A stretch of 61,906 nucleotides of DNA from Glomus cerebriforme (Eukaryota > Glomeromycota > Glomeromycetes > Glomerales > Glomeraceae). The stretch is taken from assembly GCA_003550305.1 (NCBI GenBank), contig QKYT01000098.1:207890-269795 (forward strand), written 5' to 3'. Shown piece after piece: positions 36,755-47,884 of the stretch. Under the pieces are notes generated by a model that was not told where the DNA came from, searched no databases, and saw only the letters and a list, made by a program, of their open reading frames with translations. Both the position numbers and the translations under genes were made by a program. Each line of letters opens with the position of its first letter. Position 1 is the stretch's first letter.

Positions 36755-38193
36755 ATGGGTTCTAAACAATCTTTATTCGAGAATCCTGATTTAACTGGAA
36801 AAGTCGTTATTATTACCGGAGCAACTACCGGTATGCACTTTTTTTTTAGAAAAATTATTATTATTATTATTATTATTTTTTGCTCCCTTTGAGCAAAATT
36901 CTCACTACTCCCTTTTTAAAAATAATAGGTGTAGGTAAAAGTTTAGCTGCCTTTATCGCATCTTATAATCCAAAAAAATTAATTTTAGCCGTAAGAAATC
37001 GAGCTAAAGGAGAAGCAACGTTAGATTTTATTTCATCAAGAAATGGACATCATAATAATGTTGAAGTATGGGATATGGATCTTGCCGATTTGACAAGTGT
37101 TAAATCATTCGCTGAAAAATTTATTAAAGAAGTCGGTGAATTGCATTTATTATTTAATAATGCTGGTACGCTAATGATCGAAATCTTTTTTTTATATTAT
37201 AATTACAAACTAATTATTATATTAATTAATATTTTTAGGTTCTGCTCCGATAGAATTGATGCAACCCAAGAATACCAAGAATAATTTCGAAGTGACTTTT
37301 CAGGTAAAGAATCGTTATACTTTAAAAAAAAAATCTTTCTTTTAAATAAATATATATTTTTTAAAACTTTTTTTCNTTTTTTTTTTTTTTCTCAATATTA
37401 TTTATTTTATAGGTTAATTATTTGTCTCAATTTCTCTTAACGAATTTGTTATTGGATACGTTAAAGAAATCTGCATCTCCTGAATTCCCTTGTAAAATTA
37501 TTAATACCAATTCAAAAGAACATAGATTAGGGACGATTGACTTTGACAATTTTCATGGTCATAAATCCGCTTGTCATATCTACGTAAACACCAAATTAAT
37601 GGTAAGTAATTTCGAAGTTTTATTTTTGTTAATAAACAAAATAAATTTTTAATTAATATTATATAATACTTGTATTATTTAGGGAGTGATTTTTAGTAAT
37701 GAACTGAATAAAAGATTGCGTGGCACCAGTAAGTGGTTCTTTCCATTATCTTCTTCTCTCTAATTTGTTGAGAAACATTTAACAACATATTATTCCTTCC
37801 TTCCTTTCTTTTTTTTCTTCCTAATTAACAGATGTATTGTCGCTTGCAATTTATCCAGGTTTAATAAAATCCAAAGTATCTCATCTTTACAACAAAAATA
37901 GAAAATTCAACAAGAAACTATTTCATAATTTATGTATGCTATTTGCTAAGTCACCCGATTATGGTGCTTTAAATATTTTAATTCCAACTTTCTCAAAAGG
38001 TGTACATCATTTTGGTTATAATTACTACGAAAATTGTAAAGAAGTTAAACCTAATGATAAAGCATTAAATGAAGCTTTAGCAAAAAAACTTTGGGATTAT
38101 TCTGATATATTACTTAAATCTAAAATATCTTATTGCCCTACATATACTTCATTTTCTTCTTCTTTTAGATCTTTAAGATCTTTAAAGAAATAA
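36755..38193 (+). CDS. Short-chain dehydrogenase/reductase, 6 exons
   Basis: Exons 36755-36830, 36929-37165, 37239-37303, 37413-37601, 37683-37728 and 37832-38193 give 324 aa. The classical SDR features are present: cofactor loop TGATTGVG (about 21-28, split by intron 1), NNAG (about 102-105), NYLSQFLLTNLLL, the Ser-region IINTNSKEH where the catalytic Ser is replaced (reads N-S-K), and the catalytic YVNTK (Tyr about 183, Lys about 187). It resembles retinol-dehydrogenase/WW-oxidoreductase-like SDRs, using NAD(P) to interconvert alcohols and ketones; the substrate is unknown. The Arg after the second strand (AVRNRAKGE) suggests NADP preference, as inference. Intron 3 contains one ambiguous base (n at 37376). 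The Ser/Arg-rich tail SFSSSFRSLRSLKK is not part of the fold. Confidence 0.9.
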
Positions 38194-39619
38194 TTGTAAA
38201 AAAAAAACAAATTTAGAATTCATTATTTAATCATAATTTAAATAAAAATTTGGCATTTTTTCACTTTAGCGTAAAGCTCTGGCGCAGTAAAATGTTCGCC
38301 GATCTAGTATTAAAATAATATCATTAAAATTATCAAGTTTTTTTTACAGTAATTGTTATATAATAAATTCCATCATATAAAATAAGTGGAATAATATGAA
38401 AACCAAAATAATAAATTTGGCAGGAATTTAATTTTTTTTTTGTTGTTGTTTAAACAACTTAATTTTTGAATTTCTGATCATAATTTTTTTAGTTTGTAAC
38501 TATCTTCATCTATTCTCGGTTTAATTTTTATCTCAATCAATAGGAGTCTTCCTTTGTTTTGTAAAAATGATCTGTAGTAATTAATACTACTACTTTTATA
38601 TTTTTATAAAGTTCAGTCGCAGAGCAGCAATTTTTCCATCAATTAGTATTAATACATGATACATATTTTACAGAAAGTTAGATAGTAACTGTCAACTTTA
38701 AACATATTTTTAATCGTTTAATTATTACAATTTACCATTTTTGTATATTTAATCAAAATAAAAATCGGTCAATCAGATCAATCTGTGCTACAGTCGATAT
38801 CCCAGTTTCTTATCAATTTTTTCGCTTGATCATACAAAAGAAAAATTTTCTCTCTTTCGGGACAACTTGTGAAACCATAAACAGCATGTCTTCTGCTTCA
38901 ACTTCAGCTTCGGCTTCTACCCCTCCTGTAATTTCCTGTAATTGCTTTCTGTCGAGAATTTCAACGCCTTTCGAGCTGGAGTTCTGAATCACAAATAAAA
39001 AATTTAACAACAAGTGCCTGTTTTGGGAGAACTCCTCAAATACGGCAATGGTAACGTACCTGAGAAATATACTAGTTTCTCGTATGTTTTCACACAATTG
39101 AAAAATAAATTAATGTTCTTGACTTCAATGCTTCATTTTTGCTCGCGTTTTTATATTTACCAATAATTCTTTCCTACTTTTTAACGTAAAATACCTTCCA
39201 AAAATCACAACACTTTATCGTAGAATAACCTATTGCAACCGGTAAGTGAGTTGTAATCAATTACTGAATGGTTAACGCAAGATTATTGATGATTCTGCAT
39301 TACTAGATACTAGTTTTCTCTTATTAATCAACTTATTTTATGTGCATCTTGCAATTTTTTTTTCCAGTTGATACTGAATTAAAGAGTACTAAAGCGTATG
39401 GCGCAATGGAGTTAAACCATATGCTCCTTACTTAACAATCATTCAAATGCTCAGGATTCTGCAAAACACGACTCGTGGGGGAGCTAAGAACAAAAAAAGA
39501 TCTATGTCCTTATATCTGTAGGCGTCAGCGGAATAGTAGTGGCAACTGGCAACACCTTACGTCCAACAAATTTTGAAAAAAATTCAGGATGATAAAATTG
39601 GTTAATTTTTATCTGAGGC
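38194..39619. other. Spacer with weak coding-like scraps
   Basis: About 1.4 kb. A 94-codon minus-strand open frame at 38813-39097 contains an EAEAEVEAED stretch and no domain I know; it is a possible relic but not called. The rest shows no supported feature. Confidence 0.4.
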
Positions 39620-40530
39620 AGTCAAATTAACAATTAGAGCGAAAAAAACAGGTTTGGGATTTTCAAGTCAAGTTGAACACGAAGATATGCGAACTCAATC
39701 CTGGAATAAAGTCTTTGAATCAATTGAATCGCTATTACAGCAAAATTCCTTATCAGATAATAATTTTATAGGGAGTTTATTTGATAAAAATGAAACAGAA
39801 ATCTCAATTTGATGAAGCATACGAGTTACTTGAAAAGATATTGACTACTAGTGAAGAGATTTACTTTGTTCGATGGAGAAGTCAAATTCGGAATATCATG
39901 TGGCATGATTTTTCAATGACCTTCTTAGCACAAACGGAAAGATTGTCAATTTCTTTTCTCGGGAGGTTAGAGACACTCGATCTGCCAGGATGCACTAGTA
40001 TTATTTATTTCCTGCGTATTTAGATTGACAAGACTTGCATTTGAACTTTTACCAGCTTGATCCCGAAGGAATTTATATTTAGGAATTTCCCTATGGGGAT
40101 CTCTTGCTCAAGCTGGAGTTGATCTCATCAATGTCGGCTTGGCTACGCAAAAGATTCGCAATTTTAGTAAAAAGCAAAAAGACCATCTTGCTAACCGTCT
40201 CGGCTGGTCATACGGATCTTCTTTACACGCGTTCTTCTGATCCCATCCTTGCATCTGGAGCATTAAAAGGAATTATTGAAATTGGTTTTGAAGATTGTTT
40301 GGACACACTGTTGGAACAGTTTAGTCATGGAGTAATTGAAGCAGGAGAAAACAGTCGCATGTTGTTCTTAGAAGCATATTATATTCATGCTGTGAAAACA
40401 AGTCAAAAACCACCAATTACATACTTGGAGAAGGTTTCCTTGCCATTATTTTAAAGGCTCTCTGTAAAGGAATGGATAATAAATTAGGGTTAGAATTAGA
40501 ATTAGGATTAAATATTAGTTAAATAGGCCT
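39620..40530 (+). pseudogene. Broken gene of unknown family
   Basis: Three or four plus-strand pieces follow one another in different frames: AVKLTIRAKKTGLGFSSQVE (with a G-patch-like GLGF), then FDEAYELLEKILTTSEEIYF (frame starting near 39795), GVDLINVGLATQKIRNFSKK (about 40110), and SDPILASGALKGIIEIGFED with LDTLLEQFSHGVIEAGENSR (to 40454). Each piece has natural composition and the order is consistent, but frames shift and stops lie between, and no clean GT-AG introns join them all. This fits a recently decayed gene or retrocopy. The 40454-40522 tail in another frame (AIILKALCKGMDNKLG) seems to continue it. Family not recognised. Confidence 0.5.
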
Positions 40531-40960
40531 AAAGAACTAAAATGATATATTAAATTATATTAATATTAATTTTAACTTATCTAAAATTAGGTATTGAAGT
40601 AAAAACTTGGGCATATATATGAAAAGAAATTAGAAATGGCATTTAAAATAAATCATTCTGAATAATGGTTAAAAATACTAAACCAAATTATATTATATAA
40701 GTTTTTAATGATAAAGAATGATAAATTATTTTTTAAATATTGAATGGTATGGAATTATACTAATACAAATGCAAAAACAGTAACTGTATATGGTAATTTT
40801 AAAATAATGTATTTTCTTAATATTTATAAGCAAATATGGATCACGGATTTTAAATTTAGTTTTTAAAATTGTACATAAATTAAAAAAAAAATCAAATACA
40901 AATCCTATTATATTACATAATAACTATTTTAAAATAAATAATTAAGAAAATATAAAACCA

Positions 40961-43900
40961 TTATTCATTCCATACAAAATAAGGTTTCATTTCTTCTGTA
41001 ATGCTATCAATAATTTCTTCAATATCACTTCTAATTGTAAAAACACAATGTAAAGGTTGAACCTTAAAATGCATTAAAATTATATTTTCACTCAATGATA
41101 ATGTACTACTGTTCATCTGATTATACTGAGATGCCGCAATAGCTTCTTTACCAATAACTTCAACAATTTTCCAACTTCCTTTTCCACTTAGATTATCACC
41201 AAAACCGCCATTTCCAAACTCATTAGTTTTTTCATTTATTCCATCCTCTAATCTTTGTTTTATGATTTCTATATTACTTATAACTAATTCGCCCATTACT
41301 TCTTCTCGTCTTTCATTAGATAAATCTGTCCAAATTTTTTCATAATCTTTTATAGTCATTTGTAAAGGTTTTAAATATTGTAAAATATTCTCTGAAGTTT
41401 TTTTTTTAAAAAAAAAAACGTATATTATTTTAATATCAATAAATGTACTAATAAAATACACAAAAATTATCATGCACTTACTATTTATATGCAGAGATTC
41501 TATATTATGATATATTTCTGAAAAAGTAGATTCAGTCCTTGTATGATACGGTGAAGTCCCCTATAAAAAATTAAAAATTTTAATATATTTCTAAATTTAA
41601 ATATATTTATTTAAAATGTTGCATACTATGCTCTTTCGTTGATGAAACTTTGAGAGATTTCCACTTCTATTAACATTTACAGAATGTCTAGAAATTGAAG
41701 CATTCAATTCTGAATTGGTTCCAACTCCACTCAATAAAGCTGATGCTAATCGATCTTTTTCAGAAGGGACGACATTCTTTGCAGTTATCGATGTTACAGG
41801 TGTTGTCTAATATATAAAATACATATGTAATATTATAAATATATTTTAATTCCAAACAGAAACTATCGGCTTACCTTGCTTGATGTTCTCAAAAATGGAT
41901 GAACATTATTTGAGGTCCTTTAAAGCAAATTAATAAATTTATTAAATTCTCCACATAATCAAAAGTTTACACTTACATTAATGTTTCTTACCCTTCACTC
42001 GATATAGCCGATAATGTTGGAGAAGTAGCATCGTTGCTAAATTATAAGAAAATATTTTAAATATAAACGATCAAATATTTAATAATATAACAATTTGACA
42101 CCATAATAAATTACCGCGATGACTGTTGTTGAATTGGTTTATATCCAGCACGGCTCCATTTCAATGAACTTGGTGAAGTTACTATCTTCGCAACAGACGC
42201 CATTAAAGATTGTCTATTTTGTCGACTATCAATTTAATACTTACATAAGTGTTTATCTTTCCATTAAAGAAAAATTATTTGCGGATTGACTTACTTTCCA
42301 TCGAATTCTTCATATTCTCCAAATGTTGAGTCTTTCGAGACACTCATCCATGCTAACTGACCTGGAGTTACCGGAGGACTTCCAATCCAACTAGTTAACA
42401 TACTATCATCAACTGGAGGTGATGCAAGTCCTGAATCTTCATATCTTGATTCACTAAACGATAAAATGTTGGAAACGACTGGTTTACTTTGGTTATACGG
42501 TAATATTGGTTTTTCATAAGCTTCATATCGTATTGCTGCTGGTTTTTTTTCAGATTCTATTTAAAAATTTATATATTTGCTTTAAAATTATTTTTAAGAT
42601 GATTTGATTACAAAGTTTTCACATTCTTACCAGAAGCTTCATTATTTCGAACAATTGGTATAGGATTATAAGGTTTAGCCCCATTTTTCACAGCCTCTTC
42701 AACAAATTCATCAAGAAATGAAAGTGTCTCATCAATCTATAAAATAAATAGATTATGAATTTTAATCAGTTTAAAAATTTATAAATGAATTAAACTCTAT
42801 GTACCGCGAATTCTTCGATATGTGAAAATGGTTTCATTATCTCGTCTAAAAGTAAAAAGTCATTCGCTAAAACAACAAATTCCTGACTTCTCTACAAAAA
42901 AAAAAATAGGAAAAAAATTCATTAATTCATTCATTAATTCATTCAACAAAAAAAAAAAAACAATTAAATAAATAAAATAAAATCAATAAAATCAAATAAT
43001 ACGTACTTGTTTTACATCTCCAGACGATGATTCTCTGCATTTAATGACAGCTTCCATAATGTCGTCTGGACAATCTTTTGTCTTTGACACACATTTAAGT
43101 AATGAGGTAATTATTGCTATTTGAAGACTACGATTAACTTAAATGCGCATAATAAATTAAAAATTAGGTTAAATTATTATGTTATGAATAAAATGAAAGC
43201 TAAACGTTATACATACCATAATCCTTATTCAGTAATTCACACAGTTTATTTATTACGACTCCGTGTTGTTTATCTAAATGATCCATATATTCTCCCAATA
43301 CCTATAAAAAAAAATATTTTTAAAATCAAATTTGGAAAATCAGTACCAAAAATTTACAATGTAAGTTAAATACCTTGACAGCCCAGATAAGCAAGCTCGA
43401 TGAGACATTACTTGGATCTTTGTCCAAGACCTTTATTGCTTCTACGACAGCATATTTACGTATTTCACTATTCTTCTCAGGATCATCAGTATCTTTAGCT
43501 ATAATCAAAAACGCTAAATTTCTCGTTTCTTCATCAACCAAATTTCCAGCGATTTCAAATACTGTAATTATAGATTTTATCATCCACTCTGAATTAGAAG
43601 CAAATGTGAAAACAAAATTATCGAACATATAATTCGTTAAAGAATCATTGAAGAAAAGTAGAAAATAGAAACGACTAAAGGAATTTCAAGGATATTTTTC
43701 AGAAATCTCGATAACCCTCTCAACTAATAATTTCCGCAAAAATTCATCTGTTGTTGAAGTTGTACGTAATACTTCGATCATTTTTTCCACAATAATAACA
43801 ATATTTTGTGGATTAACCATCTTATATAATAAGTCCAATGTCTAATTAAAATTGTTAATAAATCATGTTAAATATGAATAAAAACAAAAGAAATATGAAA

Positions 43901-45823
43901 TATTTTATCAATAATAATAGACAAACTTTTCTTTTTAGAGAATCGTCTTTCTCTTCTAAACAATCTACAATAACTCTCATTTGTTCCTCTCCCCACCATT
44001 CACCTTCAACCCACCAAACAGGATCAACCTCAGATAATGCAATTAATCCCAAATATTTTAGGTTATGATTATGTGATTTTAAAAAGCGTGTGATTATGCC
44101 TAGTGGATTAAGATGTGAGGGTTTATGAATAAGCGTTGTCAAGACCTGTGGATGTAATTTTGATAGGGCGCGAATACATTCAAATATTATGGCTATTATA
44201 AAATTTTAATTAAAAGTTAAATAATGGAAATTATAAAGGAAACAAGTAACTGACTAAAAAAAACAATACCGTAAGAACAATCCACGCCATTTTCTGACTT
44301 TTTCAAAGTATGAACAATTAATTGTCCGACTTCCGAGCTTATTCTTATAAAATATTTAAATTAATATGATTATTTATAAGTCTAGGCAACACTTAAATAA
44401 TTAAAATTACTTTTCATCATCTTGCGCTAATATTCCCAAAATTTGAATAATTTTTACTTGAATCCAAGGTGCAGGAGCTCCATGATAATCATAATTTCTA
44501 GGCAAATATCTATCTAGAACTTGTTCAAGAATATTTACGAGTACAGGAACTAAATCCTTATATTTACTTGGATCTTCCTAAAAAAAGCAATTTAATATAA
44601 AAATTTTCGCTTCTCAATTAAAAATATTTAGATTTTAAAAAACAAATCAATTTGATACCTTTACAAGGTCAATAAAAAGGCATAAAATGGCTCCTAATAC
44701 GCCTGGATCTCCTTCAGATAATATTTGACGAAATTTCTCGTCAAGATGTACCGTCATTTCAGGCATGTCATGAAATAATCTGTGAAAAACCATGATAGCT
44801 TTTTTCCGGACTGTATCTCTTATGAACAAGAAGTTAATCAGCTTATTATAGAGGAAAGATTAGTTCCAAAAGAGCACTATAATTACTTTGGATGAGATAA
44901 TTTTTCTTCAACTAATCCAAACACTGCAGGAATCATTTCAGTATTTAATAACTGACATAATGCCGTCAGTGCTGCACATACTTCTAAATAATTGCTACTC
45001 CTTAAATCCTAAGAAAGAAAGAAATATATATATTAACTTTTTACTTCTAAAAGTTTTAACCCTATATCCTATATTTCCTTGTCTCGTTTCCATCCCCATC
45101 TTCGGACTATATTACTAATCGCTGTGTATCTCGTATATTATATACTTTTCTCGCTAAATATCTGGGACTTATGAATGAGATTTTCATTTACCTTTTGTAT
45201 TGTATTAATTAACATTATACTGAGTTCATGAGTTTCATGTAAGAATAATGAACATGCAAGATATCCTACAGTATTTATTTATTTTTTTTCATTATTTATA
45301 TTAGGTTATTATTAATAAATCTCTAAATGGATTATATTCCATAAGTAATGTAACTCACCAACTCTTTTCTCCCATAATCCTTTTGCACTTTGAGCTAATT
45401 TAACGGCATGAATATGACCAAATTCAACATTATGCCCTAACATGTCACAATAAACTAATCTTGTGATATAATCTTTCATTTTATTCTAAAAAAAATAATG
45501 GTTAGTATTATTTCAAATGATCATTAAAATATTGAAAAAGTTTTATTAAAATACCGTGGAAATATCTGGTTGATTTAATTTATTTTTTAGATATGCAAGC
45601 TCCTCGGTTACATATCTATCTTCTTCCTATAATTTGATTTATATGTATAATTATTTAAGGAAATATGATAGATTAAACTTTAAAATTTAATTAAAAATTT
45701 TTTTTCTTTATAAACCTGTTTACTTCTAGCTTCACCAACTTTAGTAACAAATTCGAAAAATCCTTTGCTTAAACCTGAAGTTAAAAATGTTGAATTAAAT
45801 ATTGTAGGAAATTGTGAAGACAT
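40961..45823 (-). CDS. AP4E1: AP-4 complex epsilon adaptin, 22 exons
   Basis: Minus-strand exons: 45823-45716, 45626-45555, 45485-45359, 45265-45192, 45008-44887, 44818-44659, 44577-44411, 44343-44270, 44192-43927, 43841-43696, 43605-43374, 43301-43217, 43137-43007, 42891-42805, 42736-42631, 42556-42295, 42225-42115, 42036-41992, 41917-41875, 41806-41627, 41560-41482, 41391-40961; total 1035 aa. The adaptin trunk matches AP4E: MKDYITRLVYCDMLGH, GHIHAVKLAQ, KRVGYLACSLFLHETHEL, EMIPAVFGLVEEKL, APAPWIQVKIIQILGIL, FLDEFVEEAVKNGAKPYNP. After a disordered hinge (EKDRLASALLSGVG) comes the C-terminal ear/platform (KPLQMTIKDYEKIW...). AP-4 sorts cargo at the trans-Golgi without clathrin. Intron 10 is AT-AC (see its entry); exon 8 has an alternative acceptor 6 nt downstream. 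AP-4 is missing from yeasts as I recall. Other AP-4 subunits would have to exist elsewhere. Confidence 0.92.
43606..43695 (-). other. U12-type AT-AC intron in AP-4 epsilon gene
   Basis: This 90-nt intron begins ATATCCTTGA, an exact match to the minor-spliceosome donor core ATATCCTT, and ends TTTTCAC. A branch-site match TTCTTTAAC (consensus TTCCTTAAC, one mismatch) lies at 43644-43636, about 30 nt before the acceptor, with no AG or other AC between. Splicing here joins '...VIEISEK' to 'FASNSEWMIKSI', which aligns without a gap to the adaptin pattern EKYAP...W.I.T. Reading through gives a stop two codons later, and no GT-AG pair preserves the alignment. Confidence 0.85.
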
Positions 45824-46119
45824 TCTTAAAATTTTGAATTACTGTAACAGGTAAACGTTGTTTCGATAATGATTTACTGTACATTGATATTTATAATCGA
45901 ATTTGATCGACATTTTGATTAATGCAATTCCAGAATTTGACTAGTAATTTCCTGTCAAACAATCGAGATCTAAAGAACAATCTCTGTACAACAAAGTTTA
46001 TAATAAAAATAATAAGATGCGCGTATTCCATTATACAATAGTTTTTTAAAAAATCAAAAAAAAAACCCCTATTTAACAGTTAACAATCCCATAAAAAAAA
46101 TTTCGTCTAAAATATTTAA

Positions 46120-47608
46120 ATGCCGTCTCAATTACCTACAGAATGCTGGGAGGAAATCTTCGAAAATTTATATATTCGCTCACTTCATACGGCAATTCTA
46201 ATAAACAGAATTTCTTTTATTGTAGGAATCGGCATGTTGTGGAGTAATCCTTTTAAAATTTTTCAAAATTCCAAATCGCCGAAAAATGAAAGTAAATTGA
46301 TAAACATATATTTGTCATATTTATCACAAGAATCTAAAGATAAACTTCTAGAATTATCGATTATTGGTAAATCACTAACGAAGAAAACTTTTTTTCCATA
46401 CGCAAGTTTATTGAGGACAACCTGTTTGCCATATATGTATCGAGCGATTTCCATATGGTTACAAGAAAATGATAATACGTTGAAGGAAAACCCCGATTCG
46501 GTTGATTTGGTTAAAAAAATGGATGTTATTATTAGAGAATTAGTAATTCTTTTCTTTAGTCAGACGAATATCGAAAATATTTATATCGACAAATCAAAAT
46601 CCATCCATGGATGATTATACAGTTATAAGTAGCCTATATTATTGCGATTCATTTTTAATTTCTTTAACAAAACTTCCGAATGCACAACATGGATTATCCC
46701 GTTTGAGATCATTACATTGTGAAGCTTGTCTTCCTTCTGAATTCTTTTTTGGATTAGCTGAGATATGTCATAATATTAAAGAGATTGAGCTTGAATGTGG
46801 TTGTATTGAAAGTAATGGATTAAATGCTTTAGTCAAAACTCAAAAGAAAGGATTAATTTCTTTCTCACTTAGTTCACATGTTTCAATGCCATTACTTGTT
46901 AATGTTCTTTCAAATAAGGTTAACACATTAAAGCACTTAAAATTCTCAGGACATTATAGAATGCCTCTTACTATATTTGCTAAATCTCCCTTAGAATCTC
47001 TTACCGTTAAAAGTTATGAACGTGTTAGGAAAGAATATTTTGAGCCTCTTACGTTAAATCTAGTTCAAAAACTTTGGAAATTGGAATTGAATCTTGTTGG
47101 ATTACCAATTGAATCACTTGTGATTATAGTTAGAAATTCTGGAACAACTTTACGAGAAATTTATTTACAATGGTCTTATGTATCTGATAAACATAATTCT
47201 CCTGCTCTTTTTACTTCCATAGCTGAAAATTGTACTCAGTTAAATTCTTTAAGCATTCCTGTGAATTCTAAAACTATTTTAAAATTAGATGAAATTACAT
47301 GTTCAAATCCTCATTTAAAGAATCTAACTTTACATGGTGATACTATGCCAGGATATAAAATTGATATTAGTGAAGGAATTGTTAAATTGGCAAATTCTGG
47401 ATTTATTCCAAAAAAGTTAGAATATTTGCATTTTAGTCATGATAATACGTTGAAAGATGTTGATGCATTGGATATTTTCTTTTCTAATGCTAAAACTATT
47501 TTGACTAAACCTTTGAAATTTAAGGCAAACGAGGATCTTGTCGAAGGAAAATTTATTCAGAATTATAATAATATTATTGCAAAACATTTTATTAAACAGC
47601 AATTTTAA
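46120..47608 (+). pseudogene. F-box/LRR gene split by a frameshift
   Basis: Two overlapping frames, 46120-46614 (164 codons) and 46607-47608, together look like one F-box protein of about 495 aa. The first part has the F-box start (LPTECWEEIFENL) and the typical region that follows; the second has leucine-rich repeats (LKHLKFSG, LWKLELNLVG, LREIYLQW, LKNLTLHGD). The join falls at 46600-46612, where the four bases ATCC are directly repeated; removing one copy would put both parts in one frame. No intron with GT-AG fits. It is either a young pseudogene, an allele difference, or a sequence error. Such F-box/LRR proteins select targets for SCF ubiquitin ligases and are strongly expanded in Glomeromycotina. 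It is divergent from the AP-4 gene, 296 bp between starts. Confidence 0.8.
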
Positions 47609-47884
47609 CGGCCACCGTTTTTTAATTAGATTACTTGCCGATCATCATATTATTGATAAATTTTAATCTAAGCGTAAAAGGAATTGAGATTCCAGAATTT
47701 ATCTAAATATAGTAATAAAATGCGAAATACAAATTTTTTTTGATTTTATACTAATTTCCCCCCCATTGTTGATTGACAATTTTTTGGGGGAGTAATAAAA
47801 CCGGTTTAAAAAGATTTTGGTATAAAATCATACTGTTCACAATTCGCTTCATTTATTTCTTTTAAATCATTCTTTTATTAAAAA

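Noticed and set aside
38813..39097. 94-codon minus-strand frame with EAEAEVEAED
   Set aside because: Low-complexity core and no domain; the opposite strand is equally open over part of it. Not enough support to call.
43606..43720. A conventional GT-AG intron in place of the AT-AC intron
   Set aside because: The nearest upstream GT (in GGTTATCGAG) would delete the conserved VIEISEK segment, and GT sites downstream lie after an in-frame stop.
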